Positions 20,947 to 22,272 of a stretch of 22,272 nucleotides of DNA are shown in pieces. The notes below the pieces were generated by a model. The model was not told the DNA's origin, made no database searches, and was given only the letters and a program-made list of their open reading frames with translations. The position numbers and the translations under genes were made by a program. Every line of letters starts with the position of its first letter. Within the stretch, counting starts at the first letter, position 1. This DNA is from SFWF01 sp045539925 (GTDB taxonomy: Bacteria > Bacillota > Clostridia > Oscillospirales > Acutalibacteraceae), in contig JAZQGH010000164.1 of assembly GCA_045539925.1 (NCBI GenBank), positions 1 through 22,272 of the forward strand. Direction: 5' to 3'.

Positions 20947-21822
20947 TCAGGATTTTTCTTTTGGGGGCATCGGTACAAGCCCAAGCTTTTCATAGTTTTC
21001 GATTTCCGTCTGATTTGGCTCAGAAAACTCACAAGATACGTTTTCGTCAAACCTCATATTATCGTCAAGCTCCGTAAGCTCCGGAAGCCCGTCGTTATCT
21101 CTAATGGTGTTTGCAATAGCCATAATCATCTGGTCGGCGGCATCAAGCGAATAAGGAAATACATGGCTCGGTTTTCCGCCAAGTATTCCAAGTCTTTCAA
21201 GCAATACTTTCTGAACTTCGGGAAGAGTAAGGATCTCACCTTTTTTCATAAGTCCCGCATTTTCAAAAGCTTCAACAATGGAGTCAATTCGGAGTTCCTC
21301 AACGGGTTTTTCATCCTTCTTACGGAGATTTTCCGCTGAAAGGTTTTCCTGAATCATTTTGTTGAGCTTTGCAGAAAGGTCAATGCCTTCCTTTGTTCCT
21401 TTGGTGAACTGTTTTCTGCTTTCAAGTTTGAGCATTGCACAGTCACGAAGAGTTTCTTCCTGCTGTTGGTCCATACCGCCCGCTTTCCTCAGTCGAGCGG
21501 CGTAAGTATCGAAAATCTGGTCGAGTTCCTGATAATCTTCAACGGTGTAAGGTCTTTTATCACCGCCGGTTCCCCAAGTTCTCTTCCATTCGGCTAAATC
21601 GTCTTTTTCGTCACTAAAAAAAATACGAATATTTGTTTCGCCATCTTCAAAGACTTCATATCCGTAATCTTCTTTGATTACTGCTATGTATTCGTCCATG
21701 TCTTCTTTAAGTATTCTGCCGTGGTAAGGAATATTAAGTCCTGCACAAAGACAGAAGCACGCAAGCTGCGGACCCAATGTTTCGGAAAGTCTGTCAAAAT
21801 GTTGTTGATAACTTTTTGCCAT
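20947..21822 (-). CDS. Probable small terminase subunit or terminase-associated protein
   Basis: A 291-residue acidic protein directly before the large terminase, first gene behind the late-promoter region, with a strong ribosome site (AAGGAGGAGGG). The N-terminus (SYQQHFDRLSETLGPQLACFCLCAGLNIPY) and a central acidic helix-rich part (YTVEDYQELDQIFDTYAARLRK) are followed by a Lys/Glu-rich coiled-coil-like segment and a C-terminal LPELTELDDNMRF region. The position is that of a small terminase, which recognises phage DNA for packaging, but a clear helix-turn-helix is not obvious and the size is larger than most. Function by position only. Confidence 0.6.
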   Translation of the reverse strand: MAKSYQQHFDRLSETLGPQLACFCLCAGLNIPYHGRILKEDMDEYIAVIKEDYGYEVFEDGETNIRIFFSDEKDDLAEWKRTWGTGGDKRPYTVEDYQELDQIFDTYAARLRKAGGMDQQQEETLRDCAMLKLESRKQFTKGTKEGIDLSAKLNKMIQENLSAENLRKKDEKPVEELRIDSIVEAFENAGLMKKGEILTLPEVQKVLLERLGILGGKPSHVFPYSLDAADQMIMAIANTIRDNDGLPELTELDDNMRFDENVSCEFSEPNQTEIENYEKLGLVPMPPKEKS

Positions 21823-21844
21823 TATCTTCCCTCCTCCTTGTGGT

Positions 21845-21880
21845 AAGGGAAAAAGCCCGAAAAAATAGGCTTCTCCCCTT
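21845..21880 (-). promoter_or_regulatory. Hairpin at the predicted 5' end of the late transcript
   Basis: AAGGGGAGAAGCC (21880-21868) pairs over 13 bp (two G-U) with GGCTTTTTCCCTT (21857-21845) around a 10-base loop. It ends eight bases before the AAGGAGG ribosome site of the next gene. If transcription starts 6-7 bases after the -10 at 21884-21889, this hairpin is at the very 5' end of the message and could shield it from decay. Confidence 0.5.
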
Positions 21881-21883
21881 TAT

Positions 21884-21889
21884 ATTATA
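21884..21889 (-). promoter_or_regulatory. Candidate late promoter -10 element
   Basis: A perfect TATAAT on the transcribed strand in an AT-rich region. The hexamer 17 bases upstream (AAGCCA at 21912-21907) is unlike TTGACA, and the TTTACA further up is 28 bases away, too far. A promoter with a good -10 and poor -35 would fit activation by the ArpU-like regulator encoded immediately upstream. Inference from sequence only. Confidence 0.45.
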
Positions 21890-21944
21890 GATATATCACA
21901 TTTTTTTGGCTTTTTAATGTAAACTTTTTGTTTTCATTAAGTTT

Positions 21945-22256
21945 TTAAGGCTCAAATATGCCAAATTTCTGTGCCACCAGTTTAATGAACTGCCTATGAT
22001 AATTTACCGCAGTTTCGTAACTGCAATACTCTTTTTCGGCTGCTCCAACCAGCGTATGTGATTTATCCCAAAACACAAGTTTGATTATTTCAAGTCGAGT
22101 TTTGCCTTCGTGAAGAGCCTCAGTTTCTTCGAGAGCTTCCCTCACTGCTTCAAATTCTTTTTGTTGTGTAATGGAAAGGTCTTTTCCTGCCCTATCCGGG
22201 TATTTACGAATCATGTCTTTGACATATCCCCACCAAGCATATCTTGGCTTGCTCAT
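21945..22256 (-). CDS. ArpU/RinA-like late transcription regulator
   Basis: A 103-residue protein (MSKPRYAWWGYVKDMIRKYP...) just before the terminase genes. The Trp-rich start, the central SITQQKEFEAVREALEET helix and a C-terminal helix-turn-helix-like part (VGAAEKEYCSYETAVNYHRQFIKLVAQK, about residues 71-98) match the sigma-region-4-like layout of ArpU/RinA family proteins. These activate late/packaging operons in phages of Firmicutes (known). Such genes commonly lie at this position. The ribosome site GGAG is 12 bases before ATG 22254-22256. The likely target is the weak promoter in the 122-base gap downstream. Confidence 0.72.
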   Translation of the reverse strand: MSKPRYAWWGYVKDMIRKYPDRAGKDLSITQQKEFEAVREALEETEALHEGKTRLEIIKLVFWDKSHTLVGAAEKEYCSYETAVNYHRQFIKLVAQKFGIFEP

Positions 22257-22272
22257 AAAACTTTAATGCTCC

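Noticed and set aside
1..22272. CRISPR array, insertion sequence, integrase or attachment site
   Set aside because: No regularly spaced repeats, transposase or integrase frames, or terminal inverted repeats were seen.

Overview
The window is a stretch of the late (structural) gene block of a tailed, siphovirus-like phage or prophage. It probably infects a gut-type Clostridia/Firmicutes host. The grounds are the purine-rich AGGAGG-type ribosome sites, the ArpU/RinA-like late regulator, tRNA genes with encoded CCA ends that resemble clostridial tRNAs, and Ig-like domains on structural proteins. Every supported gene is on the minus strand, so transcription runs from the right end to the left end.

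In transcription order: a small ArpU-like late regulator (22256-21945); an intergenic region with a -10 element and a 13-bp hairpin; a putative small terminase; the large terminase; a short coiled-coil protein; the portal; a 71-residue protein; a cluster of five tRNA genes (Ser, Gly, Thr, Gln, Asn) interrupted by hairpins and a three-way-junction RNA; a terminator; a ferritin-like-looking unknown; a fused prohead protease-scaffold; a capsid-associated protein; the HK97-fold major capsid protein; a tRNA-like element; a coiled-coil protein; two connector-type proteins; then adsorption and lysis genes (BppU-like protein, two fibre proteins, a metallophosphoesterase, an M23 peptidase, a small Cys-rich protein). 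Tail genes follow: an unknown, a tail-terminator-like protein, a second terminator, an unknown, the tail tube with Ig-like end, a small connector-like protein, and the N-terminus of the tape measure, cut by the left edge. The fibre/enzyme cassette sits between head connectors and tail tube instead of after the tape measure.

Four things stand out. (1) Both strong intrinsic terminators are crossed by a short ORF whose ribosome site and start lie in the 5' arm of the terminator and whose TGA overlaps the ATG of the next gene (ATGA). This suggests translation-dependent readthrough. (2) All five tRNA genes contain C where U is expected (C33 twice, C55 once, A.C mispairs three times). (3) A compact tRNA-like structure lies between the capsid gene and the next gene. 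(4) The protease-scaffold joint is an A7 run followed, in the -1 frame, by three tandem TAA codons and then a ribosome site. All family assignments are from reading the sequence; no database search was possible.
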